Below are positions 1 to 7,455 of a DNA stretch of 64,000 nt, piece by piece (the first letter of the stretch is position 1; every line of letters begins with the position of its first letter). The translations under genes were made by a program, and so were the position numbers. The stretch is taken from assembly GCA_963665085.2 (NCBI GenBank), contig CAXXXS010000002.1, positions 930,001-994,000 of the forward strand. The letters run 5' to 3'. Below the pieces are notes generated by a model, which was not told where the DNA came from, searched no databases, and saw nothing but the letters and a program-made list of their open reading frames with translations. Origin of the DNA: G963665085 sp963665085. Lineage in GTDB: Bacteria; Bacteroidota; Bacteroidia; Bacteroidales; JAAAOM01.

Positions 1-2
1 GC

Positions 3-146
3 TTACTTACTTATTTAACTCCAGACGGATTTCTAAAAGGTGTTGCCCAGGATAACCGAGGAGGCATTGAATTACAGCAAAGTGATTATCGGGTTATTGC
101 TCAAATGGGAATGGGCTTGATGGCCCAACTGCATGCTTATTCCTAA
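3..146 (+). CDS. C-terminal fragment, probable glycoside hydrolase (GH88/GH105-like), cut by window edge
   Basis: An open frame enters from the left edge and ends at TAA 144-146, leaving 47 codons. The visible tail contains GFLKGVAQDNRGG, then a Gly/Met-rich helix ending MAQLHAYS. This style of C-terminus resembles unsaturated glucuronyl/rhamnogalacturonyl hydrolases of GH88/GH105 in Bacteroidota, where a loop followed by a last alpha-helix closes the (alpha/alpha)6 barrel. The resemblance is from memory and the catalytic Asp residues lie outside the window, so the family is tentative. A sugar-acid hydrolase would fit the polysaccharide-degrading genes to the right. The reading frame is reasonably certain; the function is not. 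Confidence 0.4.
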   Translation, partial: LLTYLTPDGFLKGVAQDNRGGIELQQSDYRVIAQMGMGLMAQLHAYS

Positions 147-198
147 TCCGCAGCGGAAATTTATAAACCGCTGGTTGCGAAGAGGTTCGCTGATAAAA

Positions 199-218
199 CT
201 TCACCCGAATGGGTGAAG
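199..218. terminator. Perfect 8-bp hairpin downstream of the left-edge gene
   Basis: Arms CTTCACCC (199-206) and GGGTGAAG (211-218) enclose the tetraloop GAAT. It lies about 50 bases after the stop of the left-edge gene, in a 200-base gap with no gene. No T-run follows, so it may be an mRNA-end structure rather than a classical intrinsic terminator. Confidence 0.4.
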
Positions 219-347
219 GAAAGTCCGTGTTTATAGACGTGATTAACGGTTTTATAAAACACTTGCAGATTTAAACCTTTTTATACATAAAATAGGTTAT
301 TAAATAGGTTAAATCTTCAAAACCCTAACCAATATAAATTACTACTT

Positions 348-704
348 TTAAGACTCTATGCTTTTATTATTATCTATTATCGTCTCAAGCCAATCAATTA
401 ACTCATCTAAATATTCATCGATAATCAGCCACACTATTTCGTAATCAATTCCGAAATATTCATGAACAATTCTATTTCGAAATCCACGAATCCTTTTCCA
501 TTCTATTTCTGGATTGCTATCTCTAAAGTCAGGTTCAATACGATTTGCAGCCTCACCAATAATTTCAAAATTTCTCACAACGGCATCCATAGTTCTGTCA
601 TCGGATATAAATGAATCAAAATCCATGTCTTTTGTATATTGCTGGATCTTTTGTGCAGATTGCAACATATCTTCCAATAACAACATTATATCACGTTTAG
701 ACAT
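348..704 (-). CDS. hepT: HepT-like toxin (DUF86), type VII toxin-antitoxin
   Basis: 118-residue all-helical protein of the HepT/DUF86 family (HEPN superfamily). The catalytic HEPN motif R-x4-H-x-Y is complete at R76, H81 and Y83 (RNRIVHEY). In characterised pairs HepT is an RNase-type toxin that is silenced when its partner MntA adds AMP to the tyrosine of this motif. Its start overlaps the end of mntA by eight bases, the usual translationally coupled antitoxin-then-toxin order. All key residues are present and the length is typical, so the gene looks intact. It could instead be a solitary nucleotidyltransferase-accessory module; whether it is toxic here is inference. Confidence 0.85.
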   Translation of the reverse strand: MSKRDIMLLLEDMLQSAQKIQQYTKDMDFDSFISDDRTMDAVVRNFEIIGEAANRIEPDFRDSNPEIEWKRIRGFRNRIVHEYFGIDYEIVWLIIDEYLDELIDWLETIIDNNKSIES

Positions 705-987
705 AAATTAAATCTGAATCGATTGAATTTAAATACTTTTCTTTTATCCCTTTTTTTGAGACTAAATCAACCTTAAATCCGACAATATTTTCTAAATCTT
801 CTGCCAAATCAATGAATCTTATTCCAATCTTATCTGAAAACTCAACAAGAATATCTAGATCACTCAAATCATTCTGTTCATTTCGCGAATAAGAACCAAA
901 AATCGCCATTGATCTTATTGGATAATCATGAAATAATCGTTGCTTATGATTACTTAATGTGCTTTTAATTTCTTGCAAAGTCCTCAT
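697..987 (-). CDS. mntA: MntA-like minimal nucleotidyltransferase antitoxin
   Basis: 96-residue minimal nucleotidyltransferase of the pol-beta fold. The signature GS-x10-D-x-D is exact: G31-S32, then D43 and D45, within GSYSRNEQNDLSDLDILVEF. In the MntA/HepT system this enzyme uses ATP to AMPylate the HepT toxin on its RxxxxHxY tyrosine. It is first in a two-gene minus-strand operon and overlaps hepT by eight bases. Such pairs are common mobile accessory genes in Bacteroidota; here they sit between a carbohydrate-degradation gene and the envelope cluster, with no transposase next to them. The catalytic triad is intact and the size is normal. Confidence 0.85.
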   Translation of the reverse strand: MRTLQEIKSTLSNHKQRLFHDYPIRSMAIFGSYSRNEQNDLSDLDILVEFSDKIGIRFIDLAEDLENIVGFKVDLVSKKGIKEKYLNSIDSDLIYV

Positions 988-1099
988 AATCCAAAAATAC
1001 CATTTTTTAACTAATCAATGAATAAATCACGCTTACAAATAAATTAATGCTATTGGAAATATCACTTCATTTACTAAAATCGAATATCAATCTTTAATT

Positions 1100-3268
1100 T
1101 TAATTCAACCAGTAAGAAAGTTTCAGAACAATCCCCCTGTTTTTTGTATCAAAATTACCGGTATAGGTATTCTCTGTATACACTATATAAAGATCTGAAC
1201 CCGGGGCATAACGCCATTGAAACCTGACATTCAGATTTAGGTTATCTATCTGGTTATTGTATTGAACAAATGTTGTTAAAAATAACTTGTCTGTAAACGT
1301 AATATCAAGTTTAGGTCCAATCAACATTAAATTTGCACTGTTGTAAGGCTTTGGTAATTCAATTTGGTTATAGGTAGCAACAAGGGCAAGATACCCAAAA
1401 GGTTGAACGCGATAATTCAGTGTGCCTTCAACGGTCATCATAGTACCATTGTAATATCCTCCATAGCTGATTCCTATCTCATAATTTAGAGACTTTCGTA
1501 TATCAGAAACATACTCAACAGCAAACTCATTCCATCGGTATTTACTACCTGTTGCCAGCGAATCTCCATCTGTGTTTGTGGGATCAAACGGGGCTAATAA
1601 TTTTATATAGTTATTCACATAACCTACACTTAGCCTTTCTCTGCTTAACCATTCCATACTATAAGCAATCTTCAGCTCATGATCTGTTAGGTTTATGTCA
1701 GTATCATAGATCAAACTTGATTCGATGGAAAAACCATGATTGGCAATTGTCTTTGATGATGGATAAAACTTATACCCAAATTCAGGGGCCATTTCATAAT
1801 ACCCGGTTCTTCTTATATACCCGACTTCGGCCAGGTAATCCTCTCCTACCCACGATTGACTTAATCCAATCCCCATCTTTTGAGTTTCATAATTTATAGT
1901 TCCTGCATAGGTACTGGCTTTACCGGCATCCGCCCCCGGGTAAAACGAATGATGCCCCATTATTTTGCCTGTCCATCGACTATCTGCACTGGAAAGGTTA
2001 ACATCAACACCAGCCACCCTGTTATATTTGTTAATGCCCAGAGATGTTGAATCATTTGGTAAGTTATTCTCTTGCTTATTTACCATAAATGCTGCGATAT
2101 TTGATCTGCTAAAAATATTTCTTTGTACCGCAGCCACACTGTAGTTCGTTGCAAAATACGCATCGTCTGTACCCGTTTGCATGTTCATCAAACCAAGCCT
2201 CCAGTTATTTCCAACCCTGCCACTTAACCGGGCCCCGGCACGGACAGGATCCTCCAAACCAATTCGCCTGCTAAAAAAAGGTCGGTTATTGCTGGTTCCC
2301 AAGCTGGCAAACAAATCACTGTTTTCAAGGAAGAACTGCCTTTTTTCCGGAAAAAATAATTCAAACCTATCCAGATCGGTTCTTTGTTCATCAACTTCAA
2401 CCTGTGAAAAATCTGAATTGATAGTAAGATCCAGATTCATTGAAGATGAAAGAATCACTTTAGCATCTAATCCGGCATTTGCTTTCAATTTTAAATCTTC
2501 TCCTGCTTCAATATCGTGTGTTCCTTTTCCTGAAACATAAGGAATTAACGAGAAACGTGGACCGGATTTAGGCAGTGGCTCTTCCCATGAGAGCGTTCCT
2601 GTAAATGCCAGATTAGCCGATGCAAACTGTCGGGGGACAGGTGCCCAACTGGATTTTTCGCTTTGTTTTAAATCTAACCGACTGAAATTTATTCCCCATT
2701 CATTATCTCCGCCATTGTAGCGAATGCTCCTGAAAGGAATTGCAAACTCAGCAACCCAACAATCTTCATAATTTTTAACGGCAGAACTCCATTTTGTGTC
2801 CCACTCAAGAGAGACATTACCGCCATTAGCCTGTATTCCGTCCCATTGTGCCCCAGACGAAGAAACGCCAAAAGCAAAACCGTTGGTTTGATCATTATAC
2901 GTATCAATAAAGGCAATAAAATTATCATTCTTGCTAAAAACAAAATCCCGTCGCAACGATTCTACCGGACGTTTCCCGGGAATCGTATCATGACAAATAA
3001 CCCCAAGATATATATTCGTTTCATCATAAGCCATCATTACTTCTGTTTGTGCTTCGGCAAAACCTGTATCAATGGGTAAGATTTTATAGAAATCCCCGGC
3101 AATATCTGCTTTTTTCCAGGTTTCTTCATCCAGAAGTCCGTCTATGGTTATTGTCTCAGAGGTCTTGTTAATATCCAGGTTAAATTTATCCCTGTTAACT
3201 GTAGTTTTCTGACTATAAGAAAATGTGAAAGAAGTGAGTAAAAATAGAGTTAGTAGTTTAAATTTCAT
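1100..3268 (-). CDS. Outer-membrane CBM9-like/DUF5916 protein
   Basis: 722 residues. A signal peptide ends near residue 20 (FTFSYSQ). A CBM9-like beta-sandwich follows at about 30-220, recognisable by IDGLLDEETWKKAD, the YDETNIYLGV strand and WVAEFAIPFRSIRY. The remainder is the DUF5916 region, rich in alternating beta strands and ending in an aromatic-containing strand (LKLSYWLN), as expected for an outer-membrane barrel. The family is common in marine Bacteroidota and is suspected to act in carbohydrate or peptide handling, but no reaction is established. It is separated from the DUF4097 genes by a palindrome-rich gap. A second protein of the same architecture begins at 61988. The family call is firm; the function is unknown. 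Confidence 0.8.
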   Translation of the reverse strand: MKFKLLTLFLLTSFTFSYSQKTTVNRDKFNLDINKTSETITIDGLLDEETWKKADIAGDFYKILPIDTGFAEAQTEVMMAYDETNIYLGVICHDTIPGKRPVESLRRDFVFSKNDNFIAFIDTYNDQTNGFAFGVSSSGAQWDGIQANGGNVSLEWDTKWSSAVKNYEDCWVAEFAIPFRSIRYNGGDNEWGINFSRLDLKQSEKSSWAPVPRQFASANLAFTGTLSWEEPLPKSGPRFSLIPYVSGKGTHDIEAGEDLKLKANAGLDAKVILSSSMNLDLTINSDFSQVEVDEQRTDLDRFELFFPEKRQFFLENSDLFASLGTSNNRPFFSRRIGLEDPVRAGARLSGRVGNNWRLGLMNMQTGTDDAYFATNYSVAAVQRNIFSRSNIAAFMVNKQENNLPNDSTSLGINKYNRVAGVDVNLSSADSRWTGKIMGHHSFYPGADAGKASTYAGTINYETQKMGIGLSQSWVGEDYLAEVGYIRRTGYYEMAPEFGYKFYPSSKTIANHGFSIESSLIYDTDINLTDHELKIAYSMEWLSRERLSVGYVNNYIKLLAPFDPTNTDGDSLATGSKYRWNEFAVEYVSDIRKSLNYEIGISYGGYYNGTMMTVEGTLNYRVQPFGYLALVATYNQIELPKPYNSANLMLIGPKLDITFTDKLFLTTFVQYNNQIDNLNLNVRFQWRYAPGSDLYIVYTENTYTGNFDTKNRGIVLKLSYWLN

Positions 3269-3376
3269 AGAATCGAATTTGCTGTTAATTTTATTTAGTT
3301 AGAATGAACGCTAAAATTAGTACAAAGCGCACAAAAATGATTTGATTTAACGAATAAATCCATAAGACATTAAATC

Positions 3377-3620
3377 AAAAAGTACCTTAAAGGTACTTTT
3401 TAAATCCTTTTTCAAAGTAAAAAATACCTCGGGGCAAAAAAACCGAATGTTTTTTATACAAAAAGGTTTCTTTGAGGTAGTTTTTAAATTCTTTTAGGTA
3501 TTAAAAGGTACCTAAAAGCTACTTTTTAGATGGTTTTTAGTATTAAAAAGTACCTCGGAGGTACTTTTTTAATGCTTGAAGATATAAAAAGGTACCTCTG
3601 AGTTAGGTAAAATAGTTACC
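3377..3620. repeat. Cluster of degenerate GTACCT palindromes (hairpin array)
   Basis: The 425-base gap between the DUF4097 gene and the CBM9-DUF5916 gene holds no credible ORF but has four to five palindromes built on AAAAAGTACCT / AGGTACTTTTT. Unit 1 (3377-3401) has perfect 12-bp arms around one base. Unit 2 (about 3417-3487) has long arms around a nested AAACC/GGTTT hairpin. Unit 3 has arms CTTTTAGGTA (3491-3500) and TACCTAAAAG (3509-3518). Unit 4 (3543-3572) has arms TTAAAAAGTACCT and AGGTACTTTTTTAA. A decayed unit follows at about 3585-3620. Spacing between units is roughly 50-90 bases. Confidence 0.75.
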
Positions 3621-3693
3621 AAGCTCCTTGAAGATGCAAAGCAATTATTCTCTTCCAATCCAGTCAAATAAACAGAAAACAGTACACTGCTGG

Positions 3694-4383
3694 TTATTGT
3701 TTTCTAAAATAAATGTTACCACTAATTGTATTTAATTCAACGTCGTTTCCACCTCCATTCAGTTCGTATTCAAATTCAGAACTAATATAATGGTGTTTAT
3801 ACTCGCTTGCTTCATTATTTTTTGTGAAGTCAAAATCTGTATACATCTCTCCGGATATGGTTTTAAGATCAAGATCTGCTTTGCCATTAACGGGGTATGT
3901 AATATCAATATCCCCACTTATTGTTTTAAAATCAAGACTCCCCATAAGTCCTTTCCCTTCAATATTTCCGGTGATGGTTTCTAATGTGATTTTTGCATTT
4001 GAAGGAACTGTTATTTCATAAAAAACATCAAAATCGATAGTGTTTGAAACATACAGTTCATTTCCTTCTTTATCGTAAACTTGTTCGTGCTTTTGAAGCT
4101 TTTTCATGTTCTTTATTTCCGCTTCAAACCTGAGATTTCCTGTTGGGGTTTCTTCTACATCCAGCGTGTAAGCATCGTTATCTTCGTTGTTATTGATATC
4201 AACGCTAACGTTTACTTTAACTTCATTGTTTTCCCAGGTTTTAAAAACGATGTTATCTGCAAATTCAAATTTTAAAACTAGTTCCTGAGATTTTTTTAGT
4301 GGCCTTGTCTCTTCAATCAGCTTTTGTGATTTTATAATTGGGCAAAACATGGCCAGTATCACAAGTGTAACAAGTGTTTTCAT
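3694..4383 (-). CDS. DUF4097-type exported beta-repeat protein
   Basis: 229-residue exported protein with a short signal peptide (residues 1 to about 19, MKTLVTLVILAMFCPIIKSQ). The body is a run of short beta-strand repeats marked by the recurring words ETITGNIEGKG, KTISGDIDITY, KTISGEMYTDF and NTISGNIYFRK. This is the solenoid pattern of the DUF4097 (putative adhesin) family. It is last in the sigma/anti-sigma/DUF4097/DUF4097 gene order. The family often sits beside ECF sigma modules, and an envelope-stress or surface role is commonly proposed but not proven. It is clearly paralogous to its neighbour at 4532-5332: both end in NIY-[LF]-RK-x. No catalytic motif is visible. Confidence 0.75.
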   Translation of the reverse strand: MKTLVTLVILAMFCPIIKSQKLIEETRPLKKSQELVLKFEFADNIVFKTWENNEVKVNVSVDINNNEDNDAYTLDVEETPTGNLRFEAEIKNMKKLQKHEQVYDKEGNELYVSNTIDFDVFYEITVPSNAKITLETITGNIEGKGLMGSLDFKTISGDIDITYPVNGKADLDLKTISGEMYTDFDFTKNNEASEYKHHYISSEFEYELNGGGNDVELNTISGNIYFRKQ

Positions 4384-4417
4384 GATAAAATATTTTTTAT
4401 TTAATTGGATGATTTGA

Positions 4418-4540
4418 TAGAGTGCGTCTGAAAAATTATTTGATTGTAAACTCTGTCAGGTTCTTCGAACTCTGACAGGTTGTAAATAAATAGATTGATT
4501 AAACCCGACAGAGTCGTTAGACCTGTCGGAGTTACTTTTT
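4418..4540. repeat. MITE-like palindromic element, decayed copy A
   Basis: Shares its core with elements at 13484-13620 and 39333-39471: ACTCTGTCAGG, then ACTCTGACAGG, then CCGACAGAGTC, then CCTGTCGGAGT, in the orientation right, right, left, left. The terminal inverted repeat is degraded on the left (GCGTCTGAAAAA instead of GCTGTCCAAAAA) and lost on the right. The right end overlaps the stop codon of the upstream DUF4097 gene. Confidence 0.75.
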
Positions 4541-5332
4541 CCTGAGATAAATGTTGTTGTTGATTGTCTTAAACATAATATCGACCCCTCCCCCATTGAT
4601 TTCACCTTTAATGTCACGTCCTCCGCCAATGTAAGTAAGGCCCTTATCATTGTCTGCTTTCTTGAAATCAATATCAAAATCAGTATATACTTCTCCCATT
4701 AAAGAATTCAAGTTTAAATTGGCAGGTGTATTGGAAGGTATTTCAACATCAATATCGCCATTTATTGCAGTAACAGATATTGGGGCATCCTGGTTTACTT
4801 CAACAAACTTTATATTTATCTCACCATTAATCGAATTAAGAAGCAATGGTCCTGTTACTTTTTCGATATTAATATCGCTATTCAATGTCGATATTTCCAA
4901 TTCGCTACTAAATCCTTCAATAGAGATATCATCATCTGCAAAAGGTGATTTATAATCGATCTTACAGTTTAGTCCTTTAGGTATTTTTATAGTATACTTC
5001 CCTTCTGACGATTGTTTTGTTACACCAGTCACTATAATTTTGGAACCTTCTGATGCAACCATCAACCCTAAGCCAGTATTATCGGTAGCACCATTACTCC
5101 CAATTGGTTTTAAACCTTTGGCCTTTTCTGGTACCTCATAATCACCATCAGTCTCAATTTCGAGATCAGTACCGTTGTATTCAACAATTAAAATCTGACC
5201 TGATATTCCCTGTACAACAACCTGCTCCTCCTGTCCGACAGCCTGTTTAAAACTCTGGGAATAAGTATTAAATGTATTATTAACAGAATTTAATCCTATC
5301 AATATTAATATAACTAGTGTTTTCATTTTCAA
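4532..5332 (-). CDS. DUF4097-type exported beta-repeat protein
   Basis: 266-residue exported protein. A signal peptide covers about residues 1-26 (hydrophobic stretch TLVILILIGLNSV). The repeated strands ISIEGFSSELEIS, SDINIEKVTG, GEINIKFVE, GDIDVEIPS and GEVYTDFD form the beta-solenoid typical of DUF4097. It follows the anti-sigma gene by about 50 bases and precedes a second DUF4097 gene, suggesting one operon controlled by the ECF sigma factor at 6192-6734. Its final codons and stop lie in the last bases of a MITE-like repeat (copy A), so the repeat inserted at or very near the natural 3' end. The molecular role is unknown. Confidence 0.75.
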   Translation of the reverse strand: MKMKTLVILILIGLNSVNNTFNTYSQSFKQAVGQEEQVVVQGISGQILIVEYNGTDLEIETDGDYEVPEKAKGLKPIGSNGATDNTGLGLMVASEGSKIIVTGVTKQSSEGKYTIKIPKGLNCKIDYKSPFADDDISIEGFSSELEISTLNSDINIEKVTGPLLLNSINGEINIKFVEVNQDAPISVTAINGDIDVEIPSNTPANLNLNSLMGEVYTDFDIDFKKADNDKGLTYIGGGRDIKGEINGGGVDIMFKTINNNIYLRKK

Positions 5333-5381
5333 TTCTTTTTAATGATTAATTTTAACTATATGGTGCGCGCATAAATTCCTT

Positions 5382-6182
5382 TTATACAAAAACTGATAAA
5401 CTAACCTGGGCCTGTTGTTTTACTTCTGGAATAACATCTTCATCCCCGATTAATTTTTCAATGACTGGTTTTGCCCGGTTATCTTTCATATCGATTAATA
5501 TTCCGATAAGCGATATTTGAACGATTGGCTCATTTTGTTTTTCTAATGAATGAATAAGTGAAATTCTAACATATTCATCATCCGAAAATTTTGACAATGC
5601 GTAGGCAGCTGCCATACGTACATTTGCATTTTCATCTGAGTTTAGCGTATTCACAAGGGCCCTGAAAAGTTCTTGATCTTCCTTATTCGATTCACTGACC
5701 GTATTAATAACTTTCAGCCTTTCACTTGCAGTTGGTTTGTTGAGGGATATTAAATAACCGTTTTCCTTTAACAATTCTATCTCCTGTTTAAGTGCGGCCA
5801 CTTCAGTATTCTCATGAAATCTGTGATTGTTAATATTCCCTATGAAATATCCTAAACTAAAAACAATAAAAATTGCTGCTGCATACTTAATTGTTGTCAA
5901 TAATATTTTTCTGCTTATTAAAGTTATTTTTTCTTCTTTTTCTTCGCTTGCCATATCCTGGATCTCATTTTGAAGCATGGAATAAAATCCTTGCTTTAGA
6001 GATTGATCGGGTTGTTTTTCTTCTGTTTCTAACATGGACTTTAATAGATTCCCTATTTGTATATATTCTTCCTGACATGATGAACAAGTCTCCAGGTGTT
6101 TATCCACTAAACGGCAAGAATCAGCATCAAGATTTCCATCTATCCGTTCAATCATCAGGTTTTTTACATCTTTACAATCCAT
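5382..6182 (-). CDS. Anti-sigma factor: zinc-finger domain, membrane helix, HEAT-like repeats
   Basis: 266 residues in three parts. The N-terminus carries the zinc-binding anti-sigma motif H-x3-C-x2-C (H29, C33, C36: HLETCSSC), which normally clamps the partner ECF sigma factor. A transmembrane helix lies near residues 95-115 (YAAAIFIVFSLGYFIG). The outer part (about 150-266) has HEAT-like helical repeats (VRMAAAYALSKFSDDEYVR, VQISLIGILIDMKDNRAKP). It starts ten bases after the sigma-factor stop on the same strand, so the two are almost certainly co-transcribed. A HEAT-type sensory domain is less common than a DUF-type one and may bind an envelope partner (inference). It lacks the FecR domain, so it is not a SusC-coupled type. 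Confidence 0.8.
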   Translation of the reverse strand: MDCKDVKNLMIERIDGNLDADSCRLVDKHLETCSSCQEEYIQIGNLLKSMLETEEKQPDQSLKQGFYSMLQNEIQDMASEEKEEKITLISRKILLTTIKYAAAIFIVFSLGYFIGNINNHRFHENTEVAALKQEIELLKENGYLISLNKPTASERLKVINTVSESNKEDQELFRALVNTLNSDENANVRMAAAYALSKFSDDEYVRISLIHSLEKQNEPIVQISLIGILIDMKDNRAKPVIEKLIGDEDVIPEVKQQAQVSLSVFV

Positions 6183-6191
6183 AATTTTTTC

Positions 6192-6734
6192 TTAAGCAAT
6201 TTCAAAATAAACTTCACGTAAACGATTGATTGCCCTGTGTACTTTTACCTTTATAGCAGCTTCAGAGGAATCTGTTAGTTCAGCAATTTCCTTGTATTTC
6301 AATCCTTGAAAACGGGCAAGCTCAATTATCTCTCTTTGTTCTTTATTTAGTAAAGACAATGCCTCATACAATGTTTTTTTCTTTAATTCATTTTCCATCT
6401 CACGGATGGATGATGAATCTTCATAAACCTTTTGTTCATTACTATCAGGGTCAACAACCCTTAAATTGTTCTTATTAAAATGCTGATACATCGAGTTTCT
6501 TGCAATCTGAAACATCCATGTTTTAAATTCATGTTCCGGATTGTATGTTTCTCTGTATTTCAAAATTCTCTGAAACACATCTTGTGTTAAATCCTTGCTT
6601 ATTTCTTTGTTTCTTATCATTCGTAAAAAGAAATTATAAAGCTTAACATGGTATTTCTCAAAAAGCACGGAGAGCTTTTCAATATCCCCTGATTTTACAT
6701 CAAGCATTATTTTCTCGTCACTTCTATAATCCAC
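6192..6734 (-). CDS. ECF (extracytoplasmic function) RNA polymerase sigma factor
   Basis: 180 residues with sigma region 2 (about 20-90: LYNFFLRMIRNKEISKDLTQ, FKTWMFQIARNSMYQHF) and region 4 with its helix-turn-helix (about 125-178: LSLLNKEQREIIELARFQGL, KYKEIAELTDSSEAAIKVKV). Regions 1 and 3 are missing, as in ECF factors. It directs RNA polymerase to a small regulon, probably including its own operon. It is the first gene of a minus-strand unit with the anti-sigma factor and two DUF4097 genes. The 150-base region upstream is shared with the divergent PepSY-like gene. Regulation by release from the zinc-finger anti-sigma factor is the usual model and is inferred here. Confidence 0.88.
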   Translation of the reverse strand: MDYRSDEKIMLDVKSGDIEKLSVLFEKYHVKLYNFFLRMIRNKEISKDLTQDVFQRILKYRETYNPEHEFKTWMFQIARNSMYQHFNKNNLRVVDPDSNEQKVYEDSSSIREMENELKKKTLYEALSLLNKEQREIIELARFQGLKYKEIAELTDSSEAAIKVKVHRAINRLREVYFEIA

Positions 6735-6887
6735 GCTTTTTTGAATTGTGTTTCTATTAATGAGTATCAGGAAAAAATGAAATGGTTACAAACAAAAATG
6801 AAAAATTATTATAAATAAAGTAAACCTTGAACACAAACGTTATTTTTTTAGTTATTTTACAATTATCAATTTTAATAATTATACACC

Positions 6888-7403
6888 ATGACTAACAAAA
6901 AAAGTATCAATTTTAGATTTCGTGTAATTCACAGGTATTTAGGTTTTTTTCTTGCAGGTATAATGGCTGTTTATGCATTTAGTGGCATTGTATTAATTTT
7001 TAGAGATACTGATTTTCTAAAAAAAGAAAAAAACATAACAAAACAAATTAAACCCAATGCCGAGGGTGATGAAATTGGCCAGATGCTTGGCATAAGAGGG
7101 TTTACTATTGAGAAGGAAGAAGGAGATATAATTTATTTTAGGGATGGAAGTTACAATAAAAGCACGGGAGATGCCGAGTATGTTGTAAAACAACTTCCCA
7201 CTGTTATCGATAAAATGACCCAAATTCATAAAGCAAGATCTGCAGAACCCTTATTTTTTCTAAATATATTTTTCGGAGTATCTCTTCTATTTTTTGTGAT
7301 TTCTGCATTTTGGATGTTTACGCCCAAAACATCAATATTTAAAAAAGGGCTAATGTTTGCTTTGGGAGGAATAATTCTCACATTGATTCTTTTATTTGTG
7401 TAA
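6888..7403 (+). CDS. PepSY-associated transmembrane protein
   Basis: 171 residues with the PepSY-TM pattern: a basic N-terminus, then helix 1 (about 16-38, YLGFFLAGIMAVYAFSGIVL) containing the typical H-R-Y-L-G start, a soluble loop with IHKARSAEPLFF, and two C-terminal helices (FFGVSLLFFVISAFWMF and MFALGGIILTLILLF). PepSY-TM proteins are often linked to iron uptake or periplasmic peptidase control, but the short form has no known reaction. It stands alone, divergent from the sigma operon and about 50 bases ahead of the sulfatase. No metal-binding or catalytic motif is seen. The family call is good; the role is open. Confidence 0.65.
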   Translation: MTNKKSINFRFRVIHRYLGFFLAGIMAVYAFSGIVLIFRDTDFLKKEKNITKQIKPNAEGDEIGQMLGIRGFTIEKEEGDIIYFRDGSYNKSTGDAEYVVKQLPTVIDKMTQIHKARSAEPLFFLNIFFGVSLLFFVISAFWMFTPKTSIFKKGLMFALGGIILTLILLFV

Positions 7404-7455
7404 AACTCACTCAACATTTTCTTAAATCCGCTAATTATAAAGACTCCTAATTAAA

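Noticed and set aside
175..260. GGAAAGTCCG motif resembling the 5' part of RNase P RNA
   Set aside because: The surrounding 150 bases lack the other conserved helices and the ACAGAA-type 3' part; the gap is too short for a type A RNase P RNA.
3377..3620. CRISPR-like array
   Set aside because: Units are palindromes of unequal length with AT-rich irregular gaps; no constant direct repeat and no cas genes.
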